Position numbers and translations under genes: made by a program. From Strobilurus pachycystidiatus (taxonomy: Eukaryota > Basidiomycota > Agaricomycetes > Agaricales > Physalacriaceae): a stretch of DNA of 64,000 bases. This document shows, piece by piece, positions 30,271 through 41,985 of the stretch. The number at the start of each line of letters is the position of its first letter. Position 1 is the stretch's first letter. Below the pieces are notes generated by a model. The model was given only the letters and a program-made list of their open reading frames with translations, was not told the DNA's origin and made no database searches. The stretch lies in assembly GCA_019915135.1 (NCBI GenBank), contig JAHLMK010000010.1, forward strand, positions 744,001-808,000, in the 5' to 3' direction.

Positions 30271-32133
30271 ATGTCCTGCCCACGCTGTGGCGCCGGCCTT
30301 CCTCAGTCCCGCAAGATCGACCGAATAAGCGCCCAGCCCTCCCCCTTTGCACCGCACTTTGGGCGCGTCCTCTCCTTCGAAACGTCTCCCTCAGTCTCGC
30401 GTCGCGAGGTCCATGCCTTCATAAACGGCCTTACCCAAGAGATCGAGGAGTCTGCTGAGGCCATCACCAAGCTGAAGGCGCGGCTTCACACGCTAGAGGT
30501 GGACTACCAGGCGGCGCTTACCCTGCGAGACAATCATTCCCGACTCTTCCCCCCTATTCACGCATTACCGACAGAACTCTTGATTGAGATCTTTCGGCTA
30601 TCATTTGATGGCTACCTGATAACGGGTATTCGTGATACTACGGTACAGGGTGGGCCATTGCAACTGCAGAAGGTCTGTCGACATTGGCGAGATCTTGTCT
30701 GGACTAGCCCGGCGATATGGGCAAGTCCATTCAAGACCGATGTTTCGCTCCTTGATACAGGCTTTCGACAGCAGCTTACGGCATCGCAGGAGCTAGAGAC
30801 ATCCCTTGTACGCTCCCCGAGAAACGCGCCGTTGGATTTCGATCTCCAACTCGTGGACAAATTCCCCTCTCAATCCTGCAAGTCGGTCTTTTCGAAATGT
30901 GCATCCCGATGGCGTTCTGTCCACCTGCGTGGCGACTCAGCCGGTATCTTGCAGTCTCTGGTGGACGTCGGGCACCTCTCCATGCTCACGACGCTGCGTC
31001 TGTACTTTACGGAGAAGCCGCGCATGTCAAACTTTGGCACCTTCCCCACCACCTGGCCAGACATGGCGCGCGTGCTCAACTCCTTCCGCGATGCACCCAA
31101 TTTGCGTACGCTGGAGTTTCTTCAGTCGTGTAGCAATCCTCGGAATCACCGGGATGCGTCGCTCTTGGATGACTTCCCGTGGTCGCAGATCACGGACCTC
31201 ACGATATGCGTGTACAAGGATCCATTCATCTCGCATATCTTGGGACTTGCGGTCAACTTAGAGACGTTGACCATCACCGGCGTGGGCGAGTCTCACCCCA
31301 AACCCGTCCTTAGCCTTCCTCGTTTAAGAACCCTGCACCTGAACCATATCTCTGAGGATTTCCTTCGCTATCTCGACCGGTGTCCCGCTCTGGACCAAGT
31401 CGTCGTGGAATACCAGTATCACTACTATGAAATCGCGAATGGAGGTCGGCACGTCCAGTGGTTCCTCCAACGTGCTCCTGCTGTTGGCCCGCTGGGAAGT
31501 GGAATACGCGTGGTACTTGGCTCGTCGTCGTCCGGAGACCTGCAGAAGATAATGGCGCACCTCCGATGTCTCCATGATGTCCGAGATGTCGTCCTTGCTC
31601 CAGATCGCATCAATCTCAACGTTTATAACTGTCTGGAGGCGTTGATTGTCGGAGGGGATTGGAAGCGGAGACGACGAATGCTGAGGGGCGTTGCGTTTGA
31701 TGTTCAGGAATTACTACCTCGGATGGAGTTGTTGGAGTTCCGGTCTTCGCACAGTCTCACGTTCTGGGGCGTTGAGCTTGCGGTGATCCTTTATTGGGTG
31801 ATACTGTCGAGGTGGTCCGAGTCTAAGGTTGACGGAGAACTACATACAAGCCGGCTTCAGAAGGTGGTTTTGGAACTCGGTGACCACAAACCTCTCAAAG
31901 AGGATCTTGACGTGTATCAGTCGCGTCAGAGGCCCGTCTCTTTAGGTTCTCTGGAACTGTTGGACATGAGTTTGGAGGAATTCAATTTGATCTCTCGTCT
32001 ACGGGTGCTCAAGAACGAAGGACTGGACGTGACTGTCAGACTGAAAGGTAAGCCACTTACTATTCTTGCCTGTTCTTCTAGACTACTGAATTGGCATCTT
32101 TCAGAGAATCACAGTTGGGTTCGCTACCTCTAA
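30271..32133 (+). CDS. F-box protein with N-terminal coiled coil, about 620 aa
   Basis: A long nearly intronless frame. The N-terminus carries a Glu/Lys coiled coil (FINGLTQEIEESAEAITKLKARLHTLE, in parts) followed by the standard Agaricomycete F-box: IHALPTELLIEIFRLSF ... VCRHWRDLVWTSPAIW. The remainder has scattered leucine-rich units. It is likely an SCF substrate adaptor. At the 3' end a GTAAGC...CTTTCAG intron (about 32047-32105) would replace the last 29 codons with another tail, so the true stop may be further on. The start ATG directly follows TCGGCTAG, which could be a 3' splice site of an untranslated exon. Confidence 0.8.
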   Translation: MSCPRCGAGLPQSRKIDRISAQPSPFAPHFGRVLSFETSPSVSRREVHAFINGLTQEIEESAEAITKLKARLHTLEVDYQAALTLRDNHSRLFPPIHALPTELLIEIFRLSFDGYLITGIRDTTVQGGPLQLQKVCRHWRDLVWTSPAIWASPFKTDVSLLDTGFRQQLTASQELETSLVRSPRNAPLDFDLQLVDKFPSQSCKSVFSKCASRWRSVHLRGDSAGILQSLVDVGHLSMLTTLRLYFTEKPRMSNFGTFPTTWPDMARVLNSFRDAPNLRTLEFLQSCSNPRNHRDASLLDDFPWSQITDLTICVYKDPFISHILGLAVNLETLTITGVGESHPKPVLSLPRLRTLHLNHISEDFLRYLDRCPALDQVVVEYQYHYYEIANGGRHVQWFLQRAPAVGPLGSGIRVVLGSSSSGDLQKIMAHLRCLHDVRDVVLAPDRINLNVYNCLEALIVGGDWKRRRRMLRGVAFDVQELLPRMELLEFRSSHSLTFWGVELAVILYWVILSRWSESKVDGELHTSRLQKVVLELGDHKPLKEDLDVYQSRQRPVSLGSLELLDMSLEEFNLISRLRVLKNEGLDVTVRLKGKPLTILACSSRLLNWHLSENHSWVRYL

Positions 32134-32613
32134 GACACACCTTGTCTGCGATCTTCGATATATTAGATTATTTGTGTTCACATGTACCAGTATTATGCGA
32201 TGTGGGAGGTATGGTAACACATAGAGATACACAGCGCCAACAGACATTTAGAATCAAAAGCCGCCTCATCTGCTTCCCCAATATGGAAAAGAGGGGCGGG
32301 CGCGCCCGAACCGGCACACGGGCGGGCTTACATCAATGATCATATATGTCCTCTCCCTTCCACGACCTCGACGTTGCTTTTTTACTACTTGCTGGACACA
32401 CGAACGACGACAACATAGTGGACGGTAGCTGACAGCGGTGAAAAAGCGAATAGGCTGGCAAGTTGCGCGTCGCTTGTGGCCTGCGACTATATTCGTCTGA
32501 CCGCATACAGCCGCTCTTTCTAATGCGTCCTTACCAAGGAGGCTAGGCATCCTCGCGCCCTGCGCCAAGCGTATCCCCAGCATTGTTCTCCGCAACTATG
32601 GCTATGCCCCCCA
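32134..32613. other. Intergenic
   Basis: This stretch lies between two convergent genes. I see no gene, repeat or signal in it that can be supported, apart from the possible final exon of the F-box gene near 32105-32220. Confidence 0.4.
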
Positions 32614-33027
32614 TTATGCACGATCATCGACCAGCCAGCCTTCACTGAAACACGGTCCCATCGCCTCCGACCATGTCTGCTGTCCTACCCGCGCACACTG
32701 CTTCACATCCAGTACTGTGCCCTCGCCCAATCGCGCCCCATCCCATTTCCCCGCCTCCTTCCCGTATAGATGTACGCATCCAGGCGCATTTTCCGCCCAC
32801 ACAAATCGGCCGCCCTCTGCTTCTACCGCGTCCTTGTCCAATCGCAACAGCCAGAGCGCTGTGCTTTGCTGGAAGAATAGATCGGCGGTTTTGGGTATCT
32901 GGGCTGCGATGGAGAGATGGATAAATCCGTCTTGGGCGTCCAGGGAGCTCAGCGGGAGGACGTGTGGTAGGACGGATGGAGGTGCCTCGGGGACGATCTT
33001 GTACACGAACTTGGGGATGTCCGACAT
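32614..33027 (-). CDS. DUF952 family protein, 137 aa
   Basis: The start is MSDIPKFVYKIVPEA (ATG at 33027). The family signature follows: LPLSSLDAQDGFIHLSIAAQIPKTADLFF and LWLLRLD. DUF952 proteins are small, cytosolic and of unknown function; some are annotated as glutathione-S-transferase-like, without proof. The single exon ends ...GWLVDDRA. The frame is open further upstream to 33198 but the extension is not like the family and probably contains untranslated or spliced sequence. Confidence 0.8.
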   Translation of the reverse strand: MSDIPKFVYKIVPEAPPSVLPHVLPLSSLDAQDGFIHLSIAAQIPKTADLFFQQSTALWLLRLDKDAVEAEGGRFVWAENAPGCVHLYGKEAGKWDGARLGEGTVLDVKQCARVGQQTWSEAMGPCFSEGWLVDDRA

Positions 33028-33973
33028 GGTGGTAGTAATGGGTTTGAAAGCTGGGATGCCGTACAACGGCAAACACGCACCCTTCGCGGTCCTATAAGGA
33101 GATAGGCACAGGACAAATGCCTTGGTGTGAAGCTGGTGTGAAGGTATGCAACATCTAAATAATGCGCATCTTGGCTCACCGTCTTGAATGACAGGCACAT
33201 GCGGAAGAAACGCGACTTCTCAAGTAGGCGTCTTGATTCTCGAGGACGTTCCCGTACGTTCTAAGTAAACCTTCTTGTCTTCCCTCTTCGTCGCTCTGAA
33301 CGTAATCGTATAGCTATGAATCAACAACTCAATCGTCTTGTGCATTCCAAAAATTCTTGCCGTCCCGGATATCCTTCCATCGAGCGCCACATCCGTACTG
33401 CACTCGTATTCATGGTCAAGCCAGTAGTGCGCTCATAGAAATATGCGTACGAAATCGCTACAGGGACGGGTGTAGAGGGAGCAGGTGAGAAGCTATTCGG
33501 CCCTTGCCTTTCTCCTCGGTTGACCTCAGCATCAGCGTTGGGTTCTACTCTGAAGTGTAATGACCTTCGGTCCCTGTGTGTATTCATTTCGGGTCGTGAG
33601 TACGTCTTGCCATCTGCTCTTTTTCTTCCCTTTCAGTACTGCGACAATACATGCTGTCCTAGATGGGTTCGTCAATTACATGTTACAGTCGTTGTGTTCC
33701 CCTTTTATAACACCTTCTCTGTCTCTGCGATACTGATGAAACTGCTCAGGTTAACATCGTTATAGTGACACTTCTAGCCTCCAGTCGCATACATAAAAAA
33801 TCCCTACAAACCCGCGGATAACTTCCATAGAAGGATATGCGTAAAACTTTCTTCCACACGTGCTAGTGGAACTTCGTTTGATTTCAAAGGGTGTATCAGG
33901 TAAACCGTATAAGAAGCCTTTCACCCATCATTTCCTTTCCCCGCTTCTGCCACTCCTTCCATCCCCACCAAAG
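33028..33973. other. Intergenic, divergent promoter region
   Basis: Upstream sequence of the DUF952 and beta-trefoil-like genes. Apart from pyrimidine-rich tracts before 33974 (TTTCCTTTCCCC near 33930) no feature stands out. Short open frames here have no recognisable content. Confidence 0.4.
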
Positions 33974-34619
33974 ATGGTCTCACCTGTCATTTCCCTCCTC
34001 ACCGTCCTGCTGGTTGCGGCCACAGCTCAGGCCCAGCTCGCCGCAGGCACCTACCGCATCCTGAACCGCAACTCCTCCACCCCGCTCGCAGCCCCAGCGC
34101 GCGTCTACGACACGCTCGGCGTCACGGTCCAGAATTCCAACGCCTCGCAATGGCTCGTCACGCCCTCCGGGCCGTTCTACACGTTCACGTACCAGCCGCT
34201 CGACACTGCCATCATGTCGGAGTATTGCGAAGTGGGCTCACTCTTCTTTCTCCGACGGCCATAATGGTGCTAATCGTCGTATTCGAAGGAATCCCCCCTT
34301 TACAGCGCCCCGCCCGACGAGGCGTCTTTGTTCGATATCGTCGACTCCGGGAAAGGATTTTATGCTGTACGTTGGACCGACACGATGGTTATATTGTCAC
34401 TGAGCAACACCTTTTTTTCATAGATCAGGTGGGCAGACCAAAGCCCGCCCTTGGCGTGGAGCGTTGTCAGCGGGAACGGAAAGAACTCAGTGAGTGTTTG
34501 ATGCTTCTCAAATATCAATCGAAGTTTCATCTCATGGTCGAATGTAGACGAACCTGGAAGTGCTGCTCCGCGCGGACAAGGGCGATATTAATCAGCAGTG
34601 GCAGTTCGAGAGGGAGTGA
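33974..34619 (+). CDS. Small secreted beta-trefoil-like protein, 157 aa
   Basis: Four exons join cleanly: 33974-34231, 34289-34366, 34424-34489 and 34548-34619, all introns between codons (donors GTGGGC, GTACGT, GTGAGT). The start MVSPVISLLTVLLVAATAQA is a signal peptide. The mature part begins QLAAGTYRILNRNSSTPLAA and ends GDINQQWQFERE; the QxW-type motif (NQQW and SQW) and length fit a ricin-B/beta-trefoil fold, as in mushroom lectins and mycocypin-like protease inhibitors. It may bind sugars or proteases outside the cell. Which of these cannot be told from sequence. The gene is intact. Confidence 0.7.
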
Positions 34620-34863
34620 GGAGGTGAGGGATATGTAGCGAACGGTTGGGCGCATCGAGTGCGGACTATATAGCTTATTTTGTGTTTCTTGGTCTACACG
34701 AGATATATCGTAATTGGCATTTGGTGTCCAGTATATTTAACTAGCAGACCAGTGGCAGTAGGACAAGGAAGAGTGAGACGGCAGTAACTGATGGAATATT
34801 GTAGAGAAGACTGTCATTTATTGCCCATCCGAAGCTCTCGTCCTCGAGCTCGTCTTCCCCCCA
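34620..34863. other. Intergenic, convergent 3' ends
   Basis: This is the gap between convergent genes. I see no feature beyond A/T-rich stretches that may hold polyadenylation signals. Confidence 0.4.
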
Positions 34864-36049
34864 TCAGGGCCTTTTACGGCGCTTCGGGGAACGTGCGGAG
34901 GGGGTAGAGGGTTGTTCGTCTGCAGCGGCTCTTTGAGGTGAGGAAGTGGCAGGTCTGTGAAGAGCCGAGTAAGTACATAGTCACTGAGTAAAAGGGGTAA
35001 TGGACATACTCAGGTGCGCTATCCACGTTTCTGTGCTCTTTGAGGCGAGCGATCAAGGTGTCAAGAGTTTCCGTAGTTACAGCTGGGGGATTTGGATCGT
35101 TGCCGTCCTGAACTTCTTCGTCGACTTCCTCCTCAGCCTCGGCGGCTTCATGAAGTCGAGTCGCGGAGTCGTTCGCATATTCAATCTCGTCCGTCTCGTC
35201 CTTCCCGCCTCCGTGGTCCGGACCGTCTTCGTCGATGTCCCAGACGCCGCCGCCATTATGACTATGACAGTTATGTCCCTCAGTCCCGCCCTCAGTCCCG
35301 CCGCCGTCATCACCGCCCAGAGCAGCTTCTTCGTCACTATCCTCTTCATCGTTCAATGCATCCACCCGCTGCCCGACTTCCCAGTTGACAGCCGCCGCCC
35401 TCTGCGCTAGTCTTTCCATCATCCGCTTCAGCTCGTCATACTCCTGCTTCAGTAGAGACTGCTCCTTGGAGATCATCTTCTGCATGTCAGCGAAGGTGGT
35501 CGAGTCTTTTATCACCGGTTTCTCGCCCAGCAGCTTGCTGATGTCGGCATCTGGGCGAAGAGTGCTAGGTAGGAGCTTGGGTTGGTTATGCGAGCGATCC
35601 CTGCGACCAATGCCAGCGTAGTCCGCCTCCTCTGATTCCTCGTCGCTCGAAGGCTCATCGGGAAACGGCGCCAGAGCACCCTCTAGCGGTCGCAGAGATT
35701 GTTCTTCGAGTTCATCAGGCATATTCAAGTCGCCGTCCGGGGTGAAGAAAGATAGAGGCAAGGCGGTGATCTGCGTCCTCGAATTGTGGTGTGATTTCTT
35801 AGATCCCAGTGGCGGAAAGAGAATTCGTATATATTCGTCCACGTCTGGCGTACCGTCTACGCAGCGCAGCCGAGGAAGAGAGTTCCACTAAGACCATTCA
35901 GCATGAATAACGTGCGATTGACGGTAACATACCTCAGCAATCGCCCAAACCAGAGGCTCGTCGGCTTGATTCAGGGCCATACGAAATTGCTTTCTCGTGA
36001 GAGATCTCGTTCTTTCCTCCATGAGCGTGTTCGTTGACCTGCTTGTCAT
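34864..36049 (-). CDS. Acidic coiled-coil protein, 361 aa, function unknown
   Basis: Three exons join in frame: 36049-35933, 35887-35010 and 34954-34864 (donors GTATGT twice; acceptors CTTAG, CACAG). The N-terminus (LTRKQFRMALNQADEPLVWAI ... DVDEYIRILFPPLG) looks conserved and globular. The middle has a coiled coil (FADMQKMISKEQSLLKQEYD and on), and the second half is dominated by Glu/Asp. The end SPKRRKRP resembles a nuclear localisation signal. I do not recognise the family; a chromatin, kinetochore or transcription role is possible but only inferred from composition. The gene is intact. Confidence 0.65.
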
Positions 36050-37930
36050 GGGGGTTAGAAAGCTAGGAATTGGCGTCAAGGATCATGCGCGTCATGTCTC
36101 TTGTTTCTTTGTGTCCTTGTTTTTGTGCAGATTGGGAGAACAATAGAAACGAGGGTACAGCCACCCTGAAGTGGCTTTCATGTAACATGTCGGTAAGCTG
36201 CAACCGTGAATTATTGAATGTTTGGAAATGTTGTAGGACAGGGTATCAAGGTATCAAGTTGATGGTGAGCTGATGGTGAGGGAGAGAGCTCAAGCAAGGG
36301 AAAAGCCCGAAAAGGCGGCGTCGGTCGTTCGGGCCGCTCTGCCGCCCTTTGTTGCTGCCTTCATCCTGAGTTTTATCGTCGACTCTGCTGGCGCCTCTGA
36401 ACCTTTGTATGGCGTCTTCCTGTCAGTCTAGCGTTTATCTCGTGGCGGTCTGCGAACTTCCCCGCGTGTGCTCTGGGAAATGATGGTGGCAGTGGCCTGC
36501 TCCTACCTGCTCGACGAGATTTCCAGCCGTGTAGATGGCCGAGAGGACGAGGTCCACCAGGGCGATGCGAACGACTGGGTAATTCAAGTCTGGAGATCAC
36601 GAAGACCGTCTACTCTATAGAACTTGAGTATGTTCGAATCATCCAGCACTTATGTGATAAACATCCTCTCGTTATCCCGTAGCAGTGCATGGGTGGCGTC
36701 ATCATCAGTACCCGGTCAGTACCACCAGCGCCAAACCAGCGCTTTCCCCATCGATAATTACATATGACTCGTATGAGCAATGCTGACCCCCTCTGATTCT
36801 ACGACGATGTTATCCACTACCACAGGACTAGTCAGAGCCATTCTGGGGTGATTTTGACACGCCAAGGGCGTGAGTAGGGATGACAGGAACAAATTCAAGG
36901 AATTGCGCATCTTGTAAGATCTCCATCACTTACACGACGAATTTGATGCTCAAGAATCTTTCTACATAGTCCTCCAGACAACTGACAACTGTCAATGACA
37001 ACGATAGTAACGTATATAAATGCTCATCGGGATATGAATACACTCGGAGGGAAACGAAGAAGATAGTTCGCGATCGCAGAAGGTGATCACAGGCAAGTCG
37101 AAGCATACTCCGGGTCAGGTTTTATTTGTCGAGGTTCGTCCTTCATAGAGCTCAAGACATTCGATTAGACTGATCTACAAAGCAGTACAACAAAAGCCAA
37201 CCACTGATCAGAGAAGGCCCGTAGGAACTGTGAGGTCTTTCATTGCTCCTCGTTTGCCCCATTCACTTAAATTGTGATAGAAGAGTATGACCTCCGGTCA
37301 ACAGGTCAATGATTTATACATGTCAATTGTATTTAGGACCGCCACTCACTCGAGTCATCTGTTTCTCGGTTGAGGCCCGAAATCATTCGACCATCCGATG
37401 GTTGCCTGAAAGACGGGGAACAGCCCGAGTTGAGAGCTCATTTCTGGGCAGTGATATCACGCAGCGTCGGGAGCTGTGTAGCGTGGTCCCGGAACAGGAC
37501 ATCTATCTGCGCACAAACAGACATTACTGGCCGTTGGCGTATCTTCGCATCTGTCAAGAAACTTGATCTTGGACGTTGGTCACGAACGAGCGCACACGCC
37601 TCGGATAGAAAGGTTTCCAGGGCCTACAAGTGTGCTCGCTTGGGAGGACGATTTCTCTTTTTGAACAAAACTTATTGTGTTCAACTTGTATCTAGTTGAA
37701 TGCAAACTCCGTCCCTCTCTTCTTTCCCAGCCCGCTACGGAGACCATCTTGAGCCCCGAGCTCATTTCCATCATCATCCCCTCCTTTTCCACAGACCGTG
37801 TCTTCTAATTACCGGCAGATGGTCCGGAAACTTCCTTCACAGCATCAATCATCATATAGTGTCACATCATCGAGCACTATATAGTGCACGAACATCTCCT
37901 TGACCGCATCGACTGCCCATCCGACCACCA
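36050..37930. other. 1.9-kb stretch without a supported gene
   Basis: I find no convincing exon series, RNA gene or repeat in this region. Short open frames (for example 37370-37699) lack recognisable content. The last 250 bp are pyrimidine-rich and contain CACTATATAGTG, a perfect 12-bp palindrome, at about 37876-37887, close to the next gene's start, which may be a promoter element. Confidence 0.4.
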
Positions 37931-39542
37931 TGGCACCAGTTGTGATACCAGGCCTCAACCTTCCCTTGCTGTGAGCCCACATCTCTTTTCCCTACCTCAG
38001 AAGCTCACTGTATGACTCAGAACGGGTCCCATAGTACTCAGGCTTTCATCTTCCTCGGTCGTCCATACCCTAAATGTTGTTAGGTCCTGGGTTACATGTG
38101 GAGTTATTGCCTCTACGGTATCCTCATCGTCCAAATGTGTGAGTTCAGTATTTCTCGTCGCCTCTCACCTTGAGAGAATGACGAACTCCGGTCAAGACAT
38201 GTACAGCGAGATGTTTCCAAAGGATTCGCGCAAACTCAAGATCTACGGTGTGGCGTAACCTTTTCTCCGTGGCCCCTTGACTCAAGAGTCACCGCATAGT
38301 TTGGACCATGTTCTCTCTGGAAACAGCCTTCACGGTATTCATCAGTATCGGAGCATGGAACGCATATGGTCGCGGATGGGGTGATGTCGATACACTACGC
38401 CGGCTCGATTGGTCTTGGGAACCGCTTGCTGCTCTGAACTCTCTCGGTCCGTTCAAGGCCTTGATATTTGGAAACTGTACTCACACGCTCTAGTCGGTGC
38501 TATGGCGCGTGGCTTCTACGTCTGGCGTATATATCGCTTGACGCAGTCAATCTGGCTCCCTATGATTATTGGTGCTGTATGTCTATACCTGCACATCTGG
38601 AGGCTATCCCACCGCTCAACACGATCTTTCAGATCATCGGAGCACACATTGGGATAGCGTTCTATATCAGTGTCACAGTGAGATTTTCGGTAGAGTCGTG
38701 GTATCATCGGATGCTCAGTATTCCCAACGGTGACAGGTGTTCCTCCGAGGCGGCGGCATAGACAAGCTCAGCGACCTGATGCCTATGATTACCGTAAAAC
38801 TTCACATCTGGCGGTCCTCGTCATATTCAATGTCCTACAGATTTGGGCATCGGATAGTGTTGCCTGCGACGCTCTCATCACGGTATCGCTAGTGTTCATA
38901 GTCAGTCCACTCTGGAGCACCAAACATCGCATCAACTGACATACACATAGCTCCACAGACAAAAGACCCGAACTCACTTCCATGCCACGACGAGCAAGAT
39001 CAGCAAGATCATACGCCTCACCGTAGAGACGGGGATTTTGACATTGGGGGCTGTGATTCTTCAATTGACTCTGTGGCTCTCAACCAGGCAGTTTTACTTC
39101 TATTTCACGGTGTTCCTCATGACAGGAAAACTGTACGGCTATCACGTCCTGTTCCTTCCATCTGTACTAAAGCTCTACGATCCGGATTTCAGATACTCAA
39201 CCACCCTAATGGCTGTCCTGAGCTCGCGGTTGCCCAAGCTCGAGCAGAACAGTGCCAATACGTTATCGGCGCCTTCTCGAACAAATTGCCAGAGTCCGTT
39301 TTGGCAGGACAGGAGCGATACCGCCACCAATGTCCTTCTCGCCCACGGTATTCAAATTTCGCAAACCACAGAGGTTACCACAGACATAGATCTAGAAGAA
39401 GATGTCTTCGTGATGCGCGTACGTTTGTCTACGGTTCTATGCTTGCTCATGAATGACTTTTATCTAGAACTACAGCTTTGCCAGTGATGGTCAGACAGCG
39501 GGCAAACCCTCTGAACTTTCCGATGTTACTACGAAGGAGTGA
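37931..39542 (+). CDS. DUF6534-type membrane protein, copy D1
   Basis: A multi-exon gene starting MAPVVIPGLNLPLL before a GTGAGC intron. Exons then give GYMWSYCLYGILIVQM, FPKDSRKLKIYGV, MFSLETAFTVFISIGAWNAYGRGW, MARGFYVWRIYRLTQSIWLPM, IWASDSVACDALITVSLVFI, KIIRLTVETGILTLGAVILQLTL and TTLMAVLSSR, the layout of the Agaricomycete seven-helix DUF6534 family. It ends NYSFASDGQTAGKPSELSDVTTKE. The family is membrane-bound and of unknown function. All exons appear open. It is the most diverged of the six copies here and may be the founder or a separate lineage. Confidence 0.75.
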
Positions 39543-39899
39543 TCGAACAGATTTTTCGCTAAGGTTCGTGGCTGGGTGGTCGAAGGATTCCCTTCCGTCG
39601 ACTTCTGAATCCCATTTACCCCGGCCTGTCATCGTTGTGCATCGTGAGGTGAAGATTCCGTGGTCGATTTGTTCATCTTTCCATCCTACTTTCACATGTA
39701 CCAGTCTTATTTAAGTGTAAACTGCCTACCTACTTCTTGAAGAGTTAAGGGTTGTATCAATACTGCACCTCGAACAACCAGATGAACTGTCAGTGTGATC
39801 CTGGTTTTGGTGACTTGGTCCGTAACAGTCGTACTACAATTACTCTGCACATAGCTACAATTAATGGACTCAGCTTCGCCTATCCATATCCGTTATAAC
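39543..39899. other. Intergenic, convergent 3' ends
   Basis: This 357-bp gap lies between the stop of D1 and the stop of the GT90 gene. I see no gene or repeat in it. Confidence 0.4.
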
Positions 39900-41932
39900 C
39901 TATAGATCGCAAACACTACTTCGGTCCCACCGACCACAGTGTCTATAACTCATCTCGTAGCGATTGAAACTCATCAATCGCGAATACTCCAAGAACAACC
40001 TGAAGTTATACGCCGTCATGTCCTCGTGGCGCCAAAACTTCTTTGCCCACGCGCTGCCCTCCATCGCGATCCTCTTCGCCTCAGCGTCATGCGCCCCCTC
40101 CCCATCAGGCCCCCCTCTAAACCACACCAGTGCGTCCCAAAGATCACTGAAATCATTCTTGATCGGCACATAATGCACCCAAGCCTGCGCGCGGTCCGCC
40201 CACCACTCCGAGTATATGGTGCTTTTGAAGACAAGTGAATTCGATGATATGAGCCGATGAAATCGCGATGACCACCCGTTCCCGTCGATGTCGAGGATGT
40301 ATTTGTGAGAGAACGTTTCCGTAGGGTCGTGCGGCTTCGCGTGGAACTTGTACAGCTTCGCCAAGACTTCGCAGATCTTGGGCTCGCACTGCACCGGCGA
40401 ACCCACGAAACCAATGTCCAACATCGACGACGCCAGAATCTCCTTCGAGACGTTCAGAAACACCTCATCTCGGCTACGACCATCCATCCAGTTCAGCAAC
40501 GTCACATTCTCGTGTAGATCCCGCACCGCCCAGTCCATCATTCGCACTCGCTCGCTCGCCGCCCACTCGACGTTGCCACCATAGAAGATTCCAGTATTCT
40601 TCCCGCGCCACTCCAGCTTGTCTTTCTTCCGCTCCCAAGGCCTGTCCTCCGACTCTTGGTACGGGCCCAACCACGAGACCGTGTGGGCTAGGGTGATGTC
40701 CAAGTGTACTGCACTCGGAGAATACGAGAAGCTGGGCGTCATATGGCCGTCGGGAATAGGGCCCGGCTTCCAGGGAAGAAATTGGCCGTGTTGTCGCAGT
40801 AGGGACGGGTGTTGGCATGGGTCGGTGGCCTTGCGATGATCGAAGATGAACGATTTAGAGGTGGACGTGGACGATGGAGGCGGGAACGGCTCATCAAAAG
40901 ATGGTGGGTCCCTCCAGATGGGTGAATCGGGGCTGCAAGCAGACAGCCAGCCATCGTGTTTGGTCTGAATATGAGTGGCAAAGACGTTCAGATACGTTCC
41001 CATCTCGGCATTGAACAGTGCCGCCTCCTTGAGCTCCCAATCGAAGAAATGTGTCGGGTTGTCATCGGGTAGAACGACAGCCCTAAACTCCGGCAATAGT
41101 TCCTGGACTGGACGAAGCAGCTCAATGAGACTTCGCGCACCCAAGGTCAGCTCCTTGTAGCGTCCCTCAGGCAGGGAATGATTTACGATCCCCACGGTAT
41201 GCCTGTTGATTTTTCCCAGCGTGAAACTCGTTCGAGACTCATAATCGCGCTGGATCTTGTTCAGTTGCGCCGGGGAGACAGCCCAGAATGGCTGGAGGTC
41301 GTTGTGGATTTGATCGTACTCGTCTGGCAGCTGTACATTGCTCTCTCGGACGTATTTCCACCTGAAAGAAAGCTTAAGCATTTGCCGAATCAAAGGCAGA
41401 ATAGTCTTCACCATTTATCAAAGCCTTTTGGAGGCTGACGGCGGTATCGCCGCTGGTACTCGGCCACAGCTTCCCGTAAAGTCTTGCTAGCTCTCTTCAA
41501 CTTAAGATCCCATTTGCGCTGAGCGTACGCGATAACGTCCGGTATCGGATGTCGCGAGTACGGATCTGATGAGACCTGCAGCAGCCCAGTCGTGTTGAAT
41601 CGATGCTTCGAGGCAATCGAAGTCGGCATTGCCTGCTGCACCTGATTATGCCGCCCGAAATCTTCCTCCCACTCGAGCTCATTCAACCTGGCCTTGACGA
41701 GCGTCGGATGATCAAAGGCCAGGTCCTCCATGTTGATGGTTTTCCAGTAGACCATCTGGCGCCTGAACACGTAGACGACGAGGAAGAAGTTGGCCATGAC
41801 AAAAAGGGATACGCGACGCAGGCGTCGGTTGAGCGTTATGAGCCTCAGCGTATGCGTGAGTTGCGTCAGAATGATGGGCCTTCTGCCGGAACGTCTCTTC
41901 GCGTTTTGATCATTCAGCTGTCTCCGCGCCAT
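39900..41932 (-). CDS. GT90 (CAP10-type) glycosyltransferase, 660 aa
   Basis: Two exons, 41932-41412 and 41361-39900, flank a 50-bp intron (GTGAAG...TTTCAG) and join ...GFDKW to WKYVRESN. The protein has a short cytosolic start, one membrane anchor (RVSLFVMANFFLVVYVF) and a long lumenal part with the CAP10/GT90 core: GIFYGGNVEWAASERVRM, DIGFVGSPVQCE, KYILDIDGNGWSSRFHRL and SEWWADRAQAWVHYVPI. GT90 enzymes of fungi include the capsule xylosyltransferases acting in the Golgi; the substrate here is unknown. The reading frame upstream of ATG 41932 is open into the last exon of DUF6534 copy D2, so start and gene boundary are uncertain. Confidence 0.85.
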
Positions 41933-41985
41933 GTTGGCTGCACGGACAGACGTTGGCGCCTTCACTCCAGCAAAGTCCGACCCGG

